Assembly: GCF_018885265.1 (NCBI RefSeq) | Contig: NZ_CP076538.1 | Location: 1,524,001-1,588,000 of the forward strand | Source of the DNA: Amycolatopsis aidingensis | Lineage (GTDB): Bacteria > Actinomycetota > Actinomycetes > Mycobacteriales > Pseudonocardiaceae | Reading direction: 5' to 3' | Length of the DNA: 64,000 bases | Shown here: piece after piece, positions 25,430 through 34,098 of the stretch | How the letters are laid out: every line of letters begins with the position of its first letter | Numbering within the stretch: the first letter of the stretch is position 1 | Notes under the pieces: model-generated | The model's database searches: none | What the model was told of the DNA's origin: nothing | Seen by the model: the letters and a program-made list of their open reading frames with translations, nothing else | Made by a program: the position numbers and the translations under genes

Positions 25430-26932
25430 TCAGCGCATGGCCGAGGCGAACCCCTCGGTCAGGCTCGGCGGCATCGGCAGGGCCGGCTCGGCCGACCGCG
25501 TCGCCGGGCCCTCCTGCGCAGGGCAGTGGGTGCCGTCCGGCGGGGTCTTGCCGGTCAGCAGGTACTCGTGCATGTACTCCCGGGAGCAGGAGTCCACGAA
25601 GTACATACCGTGGCCACCGCCGTCGTAGGTGAGCAGCGGCATGCCGCTCTGCTCGGCCACGGCCTGCGCCCAGGGGTACACCGTCGCCGGGTCGAACCGG
25701 GCGTTGGCGATCAGGATCGGCGGAACCTCCTCGCTGAGCTCCAGCTCGTGCGGCTGGTTGACCGGCTTGCGCGGCCAGCCGAGGCAGGCCACCGCCCAGT
25801 AGTCGTAGCTGCTGAACCGGACGTTGGGAGCCTCCTTGGCGAGCCTGCGGGTGAGGTACTCGGCCTCGGCGAAGGTGTGCACCCGGTAGTTCCAGTCGTT
25901 GCACCAGATCGGCTTGCTCGGATCGTTGCCGACCTCCTGGACGCTCGCGGTCCGCAGCTGGCGATCGGCCTGCTGCTCCAGCGCCAGCAGGTGGTCGGCG
26001 AGCTTCGGCCACTGCCTGCCGAGCACCAGGTTCTCCATGGACAGCGCAAGGCCGATCTCGTCCAGCTTGCGACCCGGTTCCTCCGGGTCGGTCAGCTCGC
26101 CCCGCTCCGCCCGCTCGTACAGCCGGTCGGTCAGTGCCTCGATGTCCCTGCCGTGCAGCGCGCACTCCTGCCGCTCGGCGCACCGCTCCACGAAGATGCC
26201 GAACATTTCCTCGCGTAGTCCGGTCTCGGTCCGCATGAAATCCCACGCGTTGTCGATGCTGTGGTCCATCGTGGAGTCGAGGATGAGCCTGCCGACTCTT
26301 TCCGGGAACATCTCGGCGTACTGCTGGCCGCGCAGCGTGCCGTAGGAGACTCCGTAGTAGTTCAGCTTGTCCTCGCCGAGGGCGGCGCGGATGGTGTCCA
26401 GGTCACGCACATCGCTGCGGGTGTCCACATGGTCATAGACCGGTCCGGTGCGCTTGCGGCAGTCCGCCATGTACGCCCGGTTCTTCCACAACTGCCGGCG
26501 GAACTCCCTGCGGGTGGTGGGCCAGTCGCGCACGAAGTTGTCGGTCTCGCAGCGGATCGGGCTGCTCTCCCCGATCCCGCGCGAGTCGTAGCTGACCACG
26601 TCGTAGTGCTGGTAGACGGGGTCCTGGAAGATCGGGTCGGACTTCAGGTCGGCGACCCCGGAACCACCCGGCCCGCCGGGGCCGTAGACCAGGGTGCCCA
26701 GCTTGTCCCCGGCCTTGCTGCTGCCCTCCCGACGGACCAGGGAGAGCTCGATCCGTTCGCCGTCGGGTTCGGCCCAGTTCAACGGCACGGAGAGGGTGGC
26801 GCAGTCCAGCGCGGCATCGTCCGGACAGGGCTGCCAGTCGAGCCCGGCGGCCTGTGCCGGTGCCGGACTCGCGATCAGGAGCGGTGCCGCGACCAGTGCC
26901 GCGGCCGCGATGGAAAGGAATGGATGACGCAT
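25430..26932 (-). CDS. Secreted S33 tripeptidyl aminopeptidase (Tap/SlpD-like)
   Basis: A 500-residue alpha/beta hydrolase exported by a Sec signal (MRHPFLSIAAAALVAAPLLI, cleavage near AQAA). The nucleophile elbow is YYGVSYGT; the oxyanion region GPGGPGGSG, the late Asp in NARFDPAT and the His in GGHGMY complete the triad. The C-terminal part carries the TAP-like domain. Streptomyces homologues remove tripeptides from secreted proteins and peptides. The ATG at 26932 begins the signal peptide; an upstream in-frame extension is not family sequence. Monocistronic, convergent with glpD. Confidence 0.9.
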   Translation of the reverse strand: MRHPFLSIAAAALVAAPLLIASPAPAQAAGLDWQPCPDDAALDCATLSVPLNWAEPDGERIELSLVRREGSSKAGDKLGTLVYGPGGPGGSGVADLKSDPIFQDPVYQHYDVVSYDSRGIGESSPIRCETDNFVRDWPTTRREFRRQLWKNRAYMADCRKRTGPVYDHVDTRSDVRDLDTIRAALGEDKLNYYGVSYGTLRGQQYAEMFPERVGRLILDSTMDHSIDNAWDFMRTETGLREEMFGIFVERCAERQECALHGRDIEALTDRLYERAERGELTDPEEPGRKLDEIGLALSMENLVLGRQWPKLADHLLALEQQADRQLRTASVQEVGNDPSKPIWCNDWNYRVHTFAEAEYLTRRLAKEAPNVRFSSYDYWAVACLGWPRKPVNQPHELELSEEVPPILIANARFDPATVYPWAQAVAEQSGMPLLTYDGGGHGMYFVDSCSREYMHEYLLTGKTPPDGTHCPAQEGPATRSAEPALPMPPSLTEGFASAMR

Positions 26933-27032
26933 CGGCGCCTTTCGGTCAAGATCAACACGACGGTCCGAAGCTACCGATGCGCACGGAAAGATGGCCACCG
27001 ACGAAGGTCGCGCCGCGACCCCGAAATATCCC

Positions 27033-27323
27033 CTAGAAGTCCTGGGCGGTTTCTCCGGGTGACCCGCTCCGGACCCGGCGCAGGTGCACCCTGCGGGAGA
27101 GCCGCAGGACCGGCCGGATCATCAGTTCGATACTGCCGATGAGGAAGAACCAGGTTCCGGCCGTGGTCAGGCTTTCGTAGAAAAAGAAAACACTGCCCAG
27201 CACGAACCAGAACGCGATGAGGATGTCGTTGACGATGCTGGCCACCTCGTAGCGCTGGCGGATGACCAGTTCCTCGTGGCCGAAGGACAGCAGCAGCGGT
27301 GGCGGGTCGGCGGACTCGGGCAT
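27033..27323 (-). CDS. YrhK domain membrane protein
   Basis: A 96-residue protein matching the YrhK domain: EELVIRQRYEVASIVNDILIAFWFVLGSVFFF, then ESLTTAGTWFFLIGSIELMIRPVLRL, giving two membrane segments and a basic C-terminus. Function of the family is not known. ATG 27323 gives the compact family-length product. It is divergent from the 3-hydroxybutyrate dehydrogenase gene; the 133-bp space between them contains GGCCAC-CTAT-GTGGCC at 27364-27379, a possible operator. Confidence 0.8.
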   Translation of the reverse strand: MPESADPPPLLLSFGHEELVIRQRYEVASIVNDILIAFWFVLGSVFFFYESLTTAGTWFFLIGSIELMIRPVLRLSRRVHLRRVRSGSPGETAQDF

Positions 27324-27456
27324 GGTCGCACCCTCGCAGCGGGCCCGGGCGGGCGCAATCGGAGGCCACCTATGTGGCCGAGCACTACAGCCGCGGGGGC
27401 AGTCATGGGCTCCCGGCACATGGTGCCGATGGGTGCTCGCCGTCACAGTATGTCCG

Positions 27457-28224
27457 ATGAACCCGACGAATCCGGCCGCGACGCCGCTGCGTGGCCGCAC
27501 CGCCCTGGTCACCGGGGGTGGAGCGGGCATCGGCCGAGCCTGCGTCCGCGCGCTCGCCGAGTCCGGCTCGAGTGTGCACGTGGTGGACCGCGACGCCAAG
27601 GCTGCCAAGGCCGCAGCCGAGGAGGCCGGCGGCACGGCCCACGTGCTCGACCTCGCCGACCCGGCGGCGGTGCACGAGCTGCCGTCCGAGGTGGACGTGC
27701 TGGTGAACAACGCCGGCCTGCAGCACATCGCGCCGGTGCAGGACTTCCCGCCGGAGCGGTTCACCCAGCTGCAGCAGGTGATGGTGACCGCCCCGTTCCT
27801 GCTCGCCCGGCACTGCCTGCCGCATATGTACGCCCATGGCTGGGGGCGCATCGTGCATATCTCCAGCGTGCACGGCCTGCGCGCCAGCCAGGGCAAGGCC
27901 GCCTACGTCGCGGCCAAGCACGGGCTGGAGGGCCTGAGCAAGGTGCTCGCGCTCGAGGGCGCTCCCTATGGCGTCACCAGCAACTGCGTCGCCCCCGGCT
28001 ACGTGCGCACCGCACTGGTCGAGGACCAGATCGGCAGCCAGGCGGCCGCGCACGGCATCGAACCCGGTCAGGTCGTGGACGAGGTGCTGCTGCACCGCAC
28101 CGCGATCAAGCGGCTGCTCGAACCCGAGGAGGTGGCCGCGGCCGTGCGCTGGCTGTGCGGTCCGGAAACCGGCTACCTCAGCGGCTCCTCGCTCACCCTG
28201 GACGGAGCCTGGACGGCTTCCTGA
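27457..28224 (+). CDS. 3-Hydroxybutyrate dehydrogenase (SDR)
   Basis: A 255-residue SDR: VTGGGAGIGRACVRAL cofactor site, NNAGLQHIAPVQDFPPERF, ISSVHGLRASQGKAAYVAAKHG and CVAPGYVRTALVEDQI. The NNAG(I/L)QH.APV.EFPPE and SVHGL.AS..K.AYVAAKHG strings are characteristic of bacterial D-3-hydroxybutyrate dehydrogenase, which makes acetoacetate from 3-hydroxybutyrate with NAD. The transporter (28271) and PucR-type regulator (29618) follow at 46 and 4 bp, suggesting an operon for import and use of hydroxybutyrate or a related acid. No clear ribosome site precedes ATG 27457. Confidence 0.88.
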   Translation: MNPTNPAATPLRGRTALVTGGGAGIGRACVRALAESGSSVHVVDRDAKAAKAAAEEAGGTAHVLDLADPAAVHELPSEVDVLVNNAGLQHIAPVQDFPPERFTQLQQVMVTAPFLLARHCLPHMYAHGWGRIVHISSVHGLRASQGKAAYVAAKHGLEGLSKVLALEGAPYGVTSNCVAPGYVRTALVEDQIGSQAAAHGIEPGQVVDEVLLHRTAIKRLLEPEEVAAAVRWLCGPETGYLSGSSLTLDGAWTAS

Positions 28225-28270
28225 GTCCTGCCTTTCCTGCCCAACTCCTACCGCGGATCGGTGATCGTCA

Positions 28271-29613
28271 ATGACAGCGAGCCAGGCACCCCAGCAGAAG
28301 TCGATCATCCGGGTGGTGACCGCCAGCATGATCGGCACCACCGTCGAGTGGTACGACTTCTTCCTCTACGGCTCAGCCGCCGCCCTGGTGTTCAACAAGC
28401 TGTTCTTCCCTTCGGCGGATCCGCTCACCGGAACCCTGCTCGCCTTCGCCAGCTTCGCCATCGGCTTCGTCGCGCGGCCGCTCGGCGGCCTGGTGTTCGG
28501 CCACTTCGGCGACCGGGTCGGCCGGAAGAAGCTGCTGGTGGTCAGCCTGCTGATGATGGGCGGTGCGACGGTGGCCATGGGCCTGCTGCCCACCTACGCC
28601 GGTATCGGCGTGGCCGCGCCCCTGCTGCTGACCCTGTTGCGGCTGGTACAGGGCTTCGCACTGGGCGGCGAATGGGGCGGCGCCGTGCTGATCGTGTCCG
28701 AACACGGTGACGAGCGCCGCCGCGGCTTCTGGGCCTCCTGGCCCCAGGCCGGGGCCCCGGCGGGAACCTGCTGGCCACGGCAGTGCTCGCGGTACTGGCC
28801 GCGGTGCAGTCCGAGGCCGACTTCCTGGCCTGGGGCTGGCGCATCCCGTTCCTGCTGTCCGGCGTGCTGGTGCTGATCGGGCTGTGGATCCGGATCAGCG
28901 TCGCCGAGACCCCGGTCTTCCAGGAGGCCGCGGCGGCCGCCGCGCGCCGGGCGCAGCCGGAACGGGCGCCGATCATCGACGTGCTCCGCACCCAGTGGCG
29001 CCAGGTGCTGATCGCGATGGGTGCCCGGATGGGCGAGAACATCTCCTACTACGTGATCACCTCGTTCATCCTGGTCTACGTCACGCAGGCCCTGGAACTG
29101 CCGAAGTCGACGGCGCTGAACGCCGTGCTGATCGGTTCGATGGTGCAGTTCCTGGCGATCCCGGTATGGGGCGCGCTGTCCGACCGGCTCGGCCGCCGCC
29201 CGGTGTACCTGGTCGGGGCCATCGGGATGGCGGGCTGGGTGTTCGCCTTCTTCCCCCTGCTGGACACCGCCTCCGGGTTCGCCATCACCGCGGCCACCAC
29301 GGTGGCGCTGGTGCTGCATGCGGCGATGTACGGCCCGCAGGCAGCCTTCTTCGCCGAGCTCTTCGGCACCAGGGTCCGCTACTCCGGCACCTCCATCGGG
29401 TACCAGCTCGCCTCGATCCTCGCCGGCGGGCTCGCCCCGCTGATCGCCACCGCCTTGCTGGACGCGTTCGGCTCAGCGGTCCCTGTCTCCGGTTATGTCG
29501 CGTTCGGGGCGCTGCTGAGCGTGCTGGCCGTGCTCGCGGCGAAGGAGACAAGGGGTGACTCGCTCGCCGAGCGTGCACGCCGGGAAGGCGATGGTGCGCC
29601 CGTGCCACGATGA
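28271..29613 (+). pseudogene. MHS-family (metabolite:H+ symporter) MFS transporter, split by a -1 frameshift
   Basis: The first frame (28271 to about 28770) gives helices 1-5 with the MHS signatures [33 protein letters not shown] and [17 protein letters not shown]. After [14 protein letters not shown] the frame is lost, while the next frame immediately continues with [28 protein letters not shown] and the remaining helices to the stop at 29613. One missing base, probably a G in GGCGGGAACC at 28769-28775, accounts for the break. Everything else is intact, so this is either a recent inactivation or a sequencing error. Family members import organic acids, sugars acids or compatible solutes. It is placed to import 3-hydroxybutyrate or a similar acid. 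Confidence 0.85.
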
Positions 29614-29617
29614 CCCG

Positions 29618-31489
29618 GTGACCAGCGACCCGGTGACCAGCACGGTGACGGTGTTGCGCGAGCTGCTCGACCTGCTCGACCAGGCGGCCCCGGTCGAGCG
29701 GATCGCGCAGGTCGCGGCCGCCGCGGGCGCCGATGCCGAGGTCGAGCACGCGGCCGAGGCGGCACTGCGGGTACGCCGCAGGCTGTCCGAGCACTCGCGG
29801 CGGGAGGCCGAGCTGACCGCGCTGTTCGACACCGCGAGCGACCTGGCCCTGCTGCGGGACACCGATGCCGTGTTGCGCTCGATCGTGCACCGCGCGCGCA
29901 GCCTGCTGCTGACCGACACCGCGTACCTCACCCTGAACGACCCGGAGGCCGGGCAGACCTACATGCGGGTCACCGAGGGCTCCACCTCGGCGCTGTTCCA
30001 GCGGCTCACGCTGAACCTCGGGGAGGGCCTCGGCGGGCTGGTCGCGCAGACCGCCCTGCCCTACGCCACCGCCAACTACGGCACCGACCGGCGATTCGAG
30101 CACACCCCGGCGATCGACGCCGGGGTCGCCGACGAGGGCCTGGTGGCGATCCTCGGCGTGCCCCTGCTACTGGGCAGCACCGTGATCGGGGTGCTGTACG
30201 CGGCGAACCGCTCGGCGCGCGAGTTCTCCGCCGCGGAGGTGTCCCTGCTGACCTCGCTGGCCAACCACGCGGCGATCGCGCTGGACACCGCGCGGCTGCT
30301 GGAGGAATCCCGCACCGCGCTGGCCGAGCTGAATGCGGCCAACGAGGTCATCCGGGCGCACAGCGACGCGATGGCACGGGCCCAGGACGCCCACGACCGG
30401 CTGTCCGACCTGGTGCTGCGCGGTGGCGATACGGCGCAGGTCGCCGCCGCACTCGGCAGCGTGCTCGGCGCGCGGGGCATCGTGGTGCACGACGCCGCGG
30501 GCAGCGAGCTCGCCGTCGCGGGTCACGGTCCGCGGGAGCTGCCAGCCGGGCTGGTCGAGCGGTCCAGGACCGCGGGCCGCGCGATCCAGGACGGCGGCAC
30601 CTGGGTATGCGCGATCCTCGCCGGGCCCGAGCTGCTCGGCAGCATCACCCTGACCGCGGACACCGAGCTGACCGAGGCCGACCGCAGGCTGTTCGAGCGG
30701 GCCAGTGTGGTCACCGCCCTGCTGTTGCTGCTGCGCCGCTCGGTGGCGGAAACCGAGGACCGGCTGCGCGGCGAGCTGATCACGGACCTGCTCACCGCGC
30801 CGGAGCGCGATCCGGACGGCCTGCTGGAACGCGGCAGGCGGCTGGGCATCGACCTGCGTGATCCGCATCTGGTCGCGGTGGCGCACGCCGGGGACGTCAG
30901 CAGGCGGCGGCTCACCGCGGCCGTGCCCTGGCTGCCCCCGGCCAGGATGGTGGGCGCCCATGCCGACACGGTGGTGCTGCTGGCGCAGGGCGAGGACCCC
31001 GCGGTCTTGGGCGAACGGCTGGCGGGGGAGCTGAGTACGGCGGTCGGCCGCCCGGTGACCGTTGGCGCGGCCGGTCCCGCCGCCGGTCCCGCCGGGCTGG
31101 TCGACGCGCATGCCGAGGCCCGCCGCTGCCTGCATGCCCTGCTGGCGCTCGGCCGTGGCGGAACGGGCACCGCGATGAGCGGCCTCGGTTTCGTCGGAGC
31201 GCTGCTCGGTGACCGCGCCGACATCCACGGCTACGTGCGCGCGACGCTCGGCCCGGTGCTCGACTACGACCGCAGGCGCGGTACCGAGCTGATGCGCACC
31301 CTGAACACGTACTTCGCCTGCGGCGGCAGCCTGACCAGGGCCAAGGACGAGCTGCACGTGCATGTGAACACGGTGGCGCAGCGGCTGGAGCGGATCGCAG
31401 GGCTGCTCGGGACGGACTGGCAGGAACCCGAGCGTGCCCTGGAGATCCAGCTCGCGCTGCGGCTGCATGCCGTCTCCGGGCCGGGGTAG
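29618..31489 (+). CDS. GAF - PucR/CdaR-type transcriptional regulator
   Basis: A 623-residue regulator. An N-terminal helical region is followed by a GAF sensor domain (about residues 75-225: FDTASDLALLRDTDAVLRSIVHRARSLL through EVSLLTSLANHAAIALDTARLLEES), a linker coiled coil, a second variable domain, and the PucR-type C-terminal helix-turn-helix LMRTLNTYFACGGSLTRAKDELHVHVNTVAQRLERI. Such proteins usually activate catabolic genes in response to their substrate. GTG 29618, four bases after the transporter stop, is chosen; ATG 29591 would overlap that gene, and neither has a convincing ribosome site. Confidence 0.83.
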   Translation: MTSDPVTSTVTVLRELLDLLDQAAPVERIAQVAAAAGADAEVEHAAEAALRVRRRLSEHSRREAELTALFDTASDLALLRDTDAVLRSIVHRARSLLLTDTAYLTLNDPEAGQTYMRVTEGSTSALFQRLTLNLGEGLGGLVAQTALPYATANYGTDRRFEHTPAIDAGVADEGLVAILGVPLLLGSTVIGVLYAANRSAREFSAAEVSLLTSLANHAAIALDTARLLEESRTALAELNAANEVIRAHSDAMARAQDAHDRLSDLVLRGGDTAQVAAALGSVLGARGIVVHDAAGSELAVAGHGPRELPAGLVERSRTAGRAIQDGGTWVCAILAGPELLGSITLTADTELTEADRRLFERASVVTALLLLLRRSVAETEDRLRGELITDLLTAPERDPDGLLERGRRLGIDLRDPHLVAVAHAGDVSRRRLTAAVPWLPPARMVGAHADTVVLLAQGEDPAVLGERLAGELSTAVGRPVTVGAAGPAAGPAGLVDAHAEARRCLHALLALGRGGTGTAMSGLGFVGALLGDRADIHGYVRATLGPVLDYDRRRGTELMRTLNTYFACGGSLTRAKDELHVHVNTVAQRLERIAGLLGTDWQEPERALEIQLALRLHAVSGPG

Positions 31490-31492
31490 CGG

Positions 31493-32203
31493 TCAGCTGC
31501 GAGCCCTGGCCCGGCTGCGGGTCCAGGGCCAGGTCATCAGCGCCCACACCACCAGTACGAGCACGATCTCCGGAATCAGGTACCAGGGCCAGGGGCCCAG
31601 CAGGTCCAGCATGGAACTGCGCTCCGGCTTCTCGTTGAGAAAGCCGTAGTTGGTGTCGAGGACGGCGTTCAGCCCCATGGTGGCCCCGGCCCAGCAGAGG
31701 GTCACCGCGACGGTACTGCGGAAGACCGTCCAATCCGGCCTGATTCGCAGCCCCCAGGTGAGATAGATCGCCACCCACACCACGAACAGGTGCATAGCCC
31801 AGAAAATCAGAAAACCCGTGCTGGGGAAGTCCGCGCCGCGGTAGAACGGGGTGAGCAGGGCCTGCGGGCTCAGCGCGATTCCCCAGTAATAGGTGAGGGC
31901 GCAGGCCCAGCGACGCTGGGACCACAAAGCGTATGCCGCGACGACACCGACCAGATCGGACAAATGCAGTGGCAGTCGATTCTCGATGTGCGTGGCCGTG
32001 AACGTCAGATAGGCCTGCCCTGCCACCTGGGTCGTGAGCATGACCAGCCCGAGCACCCGGCCGGACCACCACACCGCTCCGGCTCGCCCGTATCGGCGAC
32101 CCAGCCAGACCAGCGCGGTCGCGACCACGGCGAACACCATGAGCGTGACCACGTGGGAGACGCCGAACACGGTGAACTCGTCCCTGCCCGGCATCGGCTC
32201 CAC
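31493..32203 (-). CDS. TIGR02206 / YwaF-type integral membrane protein
   Basis: A 236-residue protein with about six to seven hydrophobic helices. The helix 3 region LPLHLSDLVGVVAAYALW and the conserved YYWGIALSPQALLTPFYRGADFPS segment are typical of the TIGR02206 / YwaF family, whose function is unknown. It ends with an arginine-rich cytoplasmic tail. It is convergent with the PucR-type gene (4 bp between stops). ATG 32203 or 32194 may start it. Confidence 0.78.
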   Translation of the reverse strand: MEPMPGRDEFTVFGVSHVVTLMVFAVVATALVWLGRRYGRAGAVWWSGRVLGLVMLTTQVAGQAYLTFTATHIENRLPLHLSDLVGVVAAYALWSQRRWACALTYYWGIALSPQALLTPFYRGADFPSTGFLIFWAMHLFVVWVAIYLTWGLRIRPDWTVFRSTVAVTLCWAGATMGLNAVLDTNYGFLNEKPERSSMLDLLGPWPWYLIPEIVLVLVVWALMTWPWTRSRARARS

Positions 32204-32322
32204 GCCGGCCAGGCTAGGCCGAAAAATGCTGAAAGGTCAACAAAAAGGTACTCCAAAGAGTCTCGTCACGGGGCCGGAATCGGGCCGCCATCCGATTGCC
32301 GGTGCTTCGACCATCCAGCTCA

Positions 32323-32350
32323 TTGTTCGTAATGCGATCACGCCTAGGAT
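32323..32350 (+). promoter_or_regulatory. Promoter of the lectin-repeat gene
   Basis: TTGTTC (32323-32328) and TAGGAT (32345-32350) with 16-bp spacing, 31 bp before the ATG at 32381, which is preceded by an AAGGGGA ribosome site. Confidence 0.45.
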
Positions 32351-32380
32351 GAAATAGAGGCATTGATCGAAAGGGGAATC

Positions 32381-33343
32381 ATGCGAAGATATCTGACCTT
32401 GCTGATCGTTTCTTTCTTCGCGCTGGCCGGGCTCGTCGCGGCTCCGTCCGCCGGGGCCGGGACTCCGGCGGCCGTCCCGGTGAAGACCGCATCCCACGAC
32501 GCGCTCACCGGGCTGCTGCCGGAGGGCAGCGAACCACGGGCAGGCACCCAGACCTGGTACGGCTGGGAATCGCTCGGCGGCTCGCTACGGTCCGCGCCCG
32601 CGGTCTCCTCCTGGTCGGCGGGCAGGCTGGACGTGTTCGCCGTGGGGCCGGACAACGCCCTGTGGCACAAGTGGTACCAGAACGGCTGGTCCGGCTGGGA
32701 GTCGCTGGGCGGGTACCTCACCTCGGCCCCGGCCGCGGTGTCGTGGAGTAATGGCCGGATCGACGTGTTCGCCCGTGGTGGGGACAACGCGTTGTGGCAC
32801 AAGTGGTATCAGGGTGGTTGGTCCGGTTGGGAGTCCCTCGGTGGGTACCTCACCTCCGCCCCCGCGGTGTCCTCCTGGGCGCCGGGCAGGCTGGACGTGT
32901 TCGGCCGTGGCGGCGACGGCGCGCTGTGGCACAAGTGGTACCAGAACGGCTGGTCCGGCTGGGAATCCCTCGGCGGTTACCTGACGTCGTATCCGGCGGC
33001 GGTCTCCTGGAGTAGTGGCCGGATCGACGTGTTCGCCCGCGGTGGGAACGATGCGTTGTGGCACAAGTGGTATCAGGGTGGTTGGTCCGGTTGGGAGTCG
33101 CTTGGTGGCGTGCTGACCTCCGGGCCGGGGGTCTCCTCCTGGGCGCCAGGACGGTTGGACGTGTTCGTCCGCGGTACGGACAACGCCCTGTGGCACAAGT
33201 GGTATCAGGGTGGTTGGTCCGGTTGGGAGTCGCTTGGTGGCGTGCTGACCACCGGGCCGGGAGCCGTCTCCTGGGGCTACAACCGCATTGACGTCTTCGC
33301 CCTCGGCACCGACCTCGCACTCTGGCACCGCTGGTGGACCTGA
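32381..33343 (+). CDS. Secreted six-repeat PLL-type beta-propeller lectin
   Basis: A 320-residue protein with a signal peptide (MRRYLTLLIVSFFALAGLVA). From about residue 55, six 44-residue repeats each contain GWESLGG, a P...SW..GR(L/I)DVF core and ALWHKWYQxGW. This is the DUF346 / Photorhabdus-lectin (PLL) repeat, in which neighbouring blades build glycan pockets from the Trp, Trp-Tyr and Asp residues. Blades alternate VSSW...GRLDVF with AVSW...GRIDVF, so the gene grew by duplication of two-blade (264-bp) units. PLL lectins have seven blades, so a six-repeat chain may close differently or oligomerise. No catalytic domain. Confidence 0.82.
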   Translation: MRRYLTLLIVSFFALAGLVAAPSAGAGTPAAVPVKTASHDALTGLLPEGSEPRAGTQTWYGWESLGGSLRSAPAVSSWSAGRLDVFAVGPDNALWHKWYQNGWSGWESLGGYLTSAPAAVSWSNGRIDVFARGGDNALWHKWYQGGWSGWESLGGYLTSAPAVSSWAPGRLDVFGRGGDGALWHKWYQNGWSGWESLGGYLTSYPAAVSWSSGRIDVFARGGNDALWHKWYQGGWSGWESLGGVLTSGPGVSSWAPGRLDVFVRGTDNALWHKWYQGGWSGWESLGGVLTTGPGAVSWGYNRIDVFALGTDLALWHRWWT

Positions 33344-33352
33344 CCAGTTTCG

Positions 33353-33910
33353 TCAGTTGCCGGCTTGGCCGTTGGGCCGTCTGCCCATGCCATCCGGTGG
33401 GCCGCCGGCCGGGCGGGGCTCGGAAACGGTGAGCGCGGTCGCGGTGTCGCCATCGACCTCCGCCACCACCGTCCGCTCGTCCCCCGCCTCCGGCCGCTCA
33501 CCGCTGACGGCCGTGTCGCCGTCCAGCAGGTAGCTCTGGGTGTAGCCGTCCTCGCTGGTCATCGTGATCGAGTCGGTGTCGATCGCGGTGACCTCCCCGG
33601 TCTGCATCCGCTGCGTGGAGTACCCGCCGTTCCCGTCGGAGGCCACGAAGTCGCCGTGCAGCGCCTGGAACGTACGAATCATCCCGCCCGGCGGTCCGGC
33701 GAACCGGCCACCCTGCATCCCGCCGCGTCCGTCGGTGCCCGCCGCGCTGGTGCCCGCGTACACCGCCACGCCACCGGCGGCGGCGATGCCCACCGCCACG
33801 GCGGCCGCGATCGCGGTCTTGCGGCCGGACCACCGGCGGGCGGGCGGCTGCTGGTCACCCCACGCGGGCGCGGGGGCCTGCTCCGGCGACGGGGTCTGCT
33901 CGTTGCTCAT
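33353..33910 (-). CDS. Membrane-anchored protein with DUF5666-like domain
   Basis: A 185-residue protein: a 30-residue Pro/Gln-rich cytoplasmic N-terminus, one membrane segment (TAIAAAVAVGIAAAGGVAVYAG), a Gly/Met-rich linker, and an extracytoplasmic beta domain with TGEVTAIDTDSITMTSEDGYTQSYLLDGDTAV, resembling DUF5666 repeats. GGGAAGGA before ATG 33910 is a good ribosome site. It is divergent from the two-component genes at 34099. CTGTG motifs at 11- and 22-bp spacing in front of it are the reverse of the CACAG motifs before the response regulator, so it is probably in the same regulon. Confidence 0.65.
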   Translation of the reverse strand: MSNEQTPSPEQAPAPAWGDQQPPARRWSGRKTAIAAAVAVGIAAAGGVAVYAGTSAAGTDGRGGMQGGRFAGPPGGMIRTFQALHGDFVASDGNGGYSTQRMQTGEVTAIDTDSITMTSEDGYTQSYLLDGDTAVSGERPEAGDERTVVAEVDGDTATALTVSEPRPAGGPPDGMGRRPNGQAGN

Positions 33911-33965
33911 CGGTCTGATCCTTCCCTCGGTCGTGGACCGGCACCGGTGAGCATCCGCCGCGCGG

Positions 33966-34003
33966 CTGTGTACCGGCTGTGTGCCAGGTGGGCGCGCCCT
34001 GTG
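33966..34003 (-). promoter_or_regulatory. CACAG array A (minus orientation)
   Basis: CTGTG, the complement of CACAG, begins at 33966, 33977 and 33999: steps of 11 and 22 bp. It lies 55 bp upstream of the gene starting at 33910. Same motif and phase as arrays B-D. Confidence 0.6.
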
Positions 34004-34028
34004 GGCCCCGGTAAAGCGTTCGGGCTCG

Positions 34029-34055
34029 CACAGCTCGCGCACAGGAAAACCACAG
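34029..34055 (+). promoter_or_regulatory. CACAG array B, before the response regulator
   Basis: CACAG begins at 34029, 34040 and 34051, exactly 11 bp apart, 27 bp upstream of a TAGGCT -10 box (34082-34087). Direct repeats in helical phase are the usual target of OmpR-type response regulators, so autoregulation by the product of 34099 is likely. Confidence 0.7.
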
Positions 34056-34098
34056 CCCCGGCTCAACCTCCCGCGCCAGAGTAGGCTTCGTGACCAGC

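Noticed and set aside
34029..34055. CACAG repeats as chance occurrences of a common pentamer
   Set aside because: Exact 11-bp phasing in four separate control regions, two with identical 22-bp distance to the ATG, is too regular for chance in my judgement; a genome-wide count would settle it.
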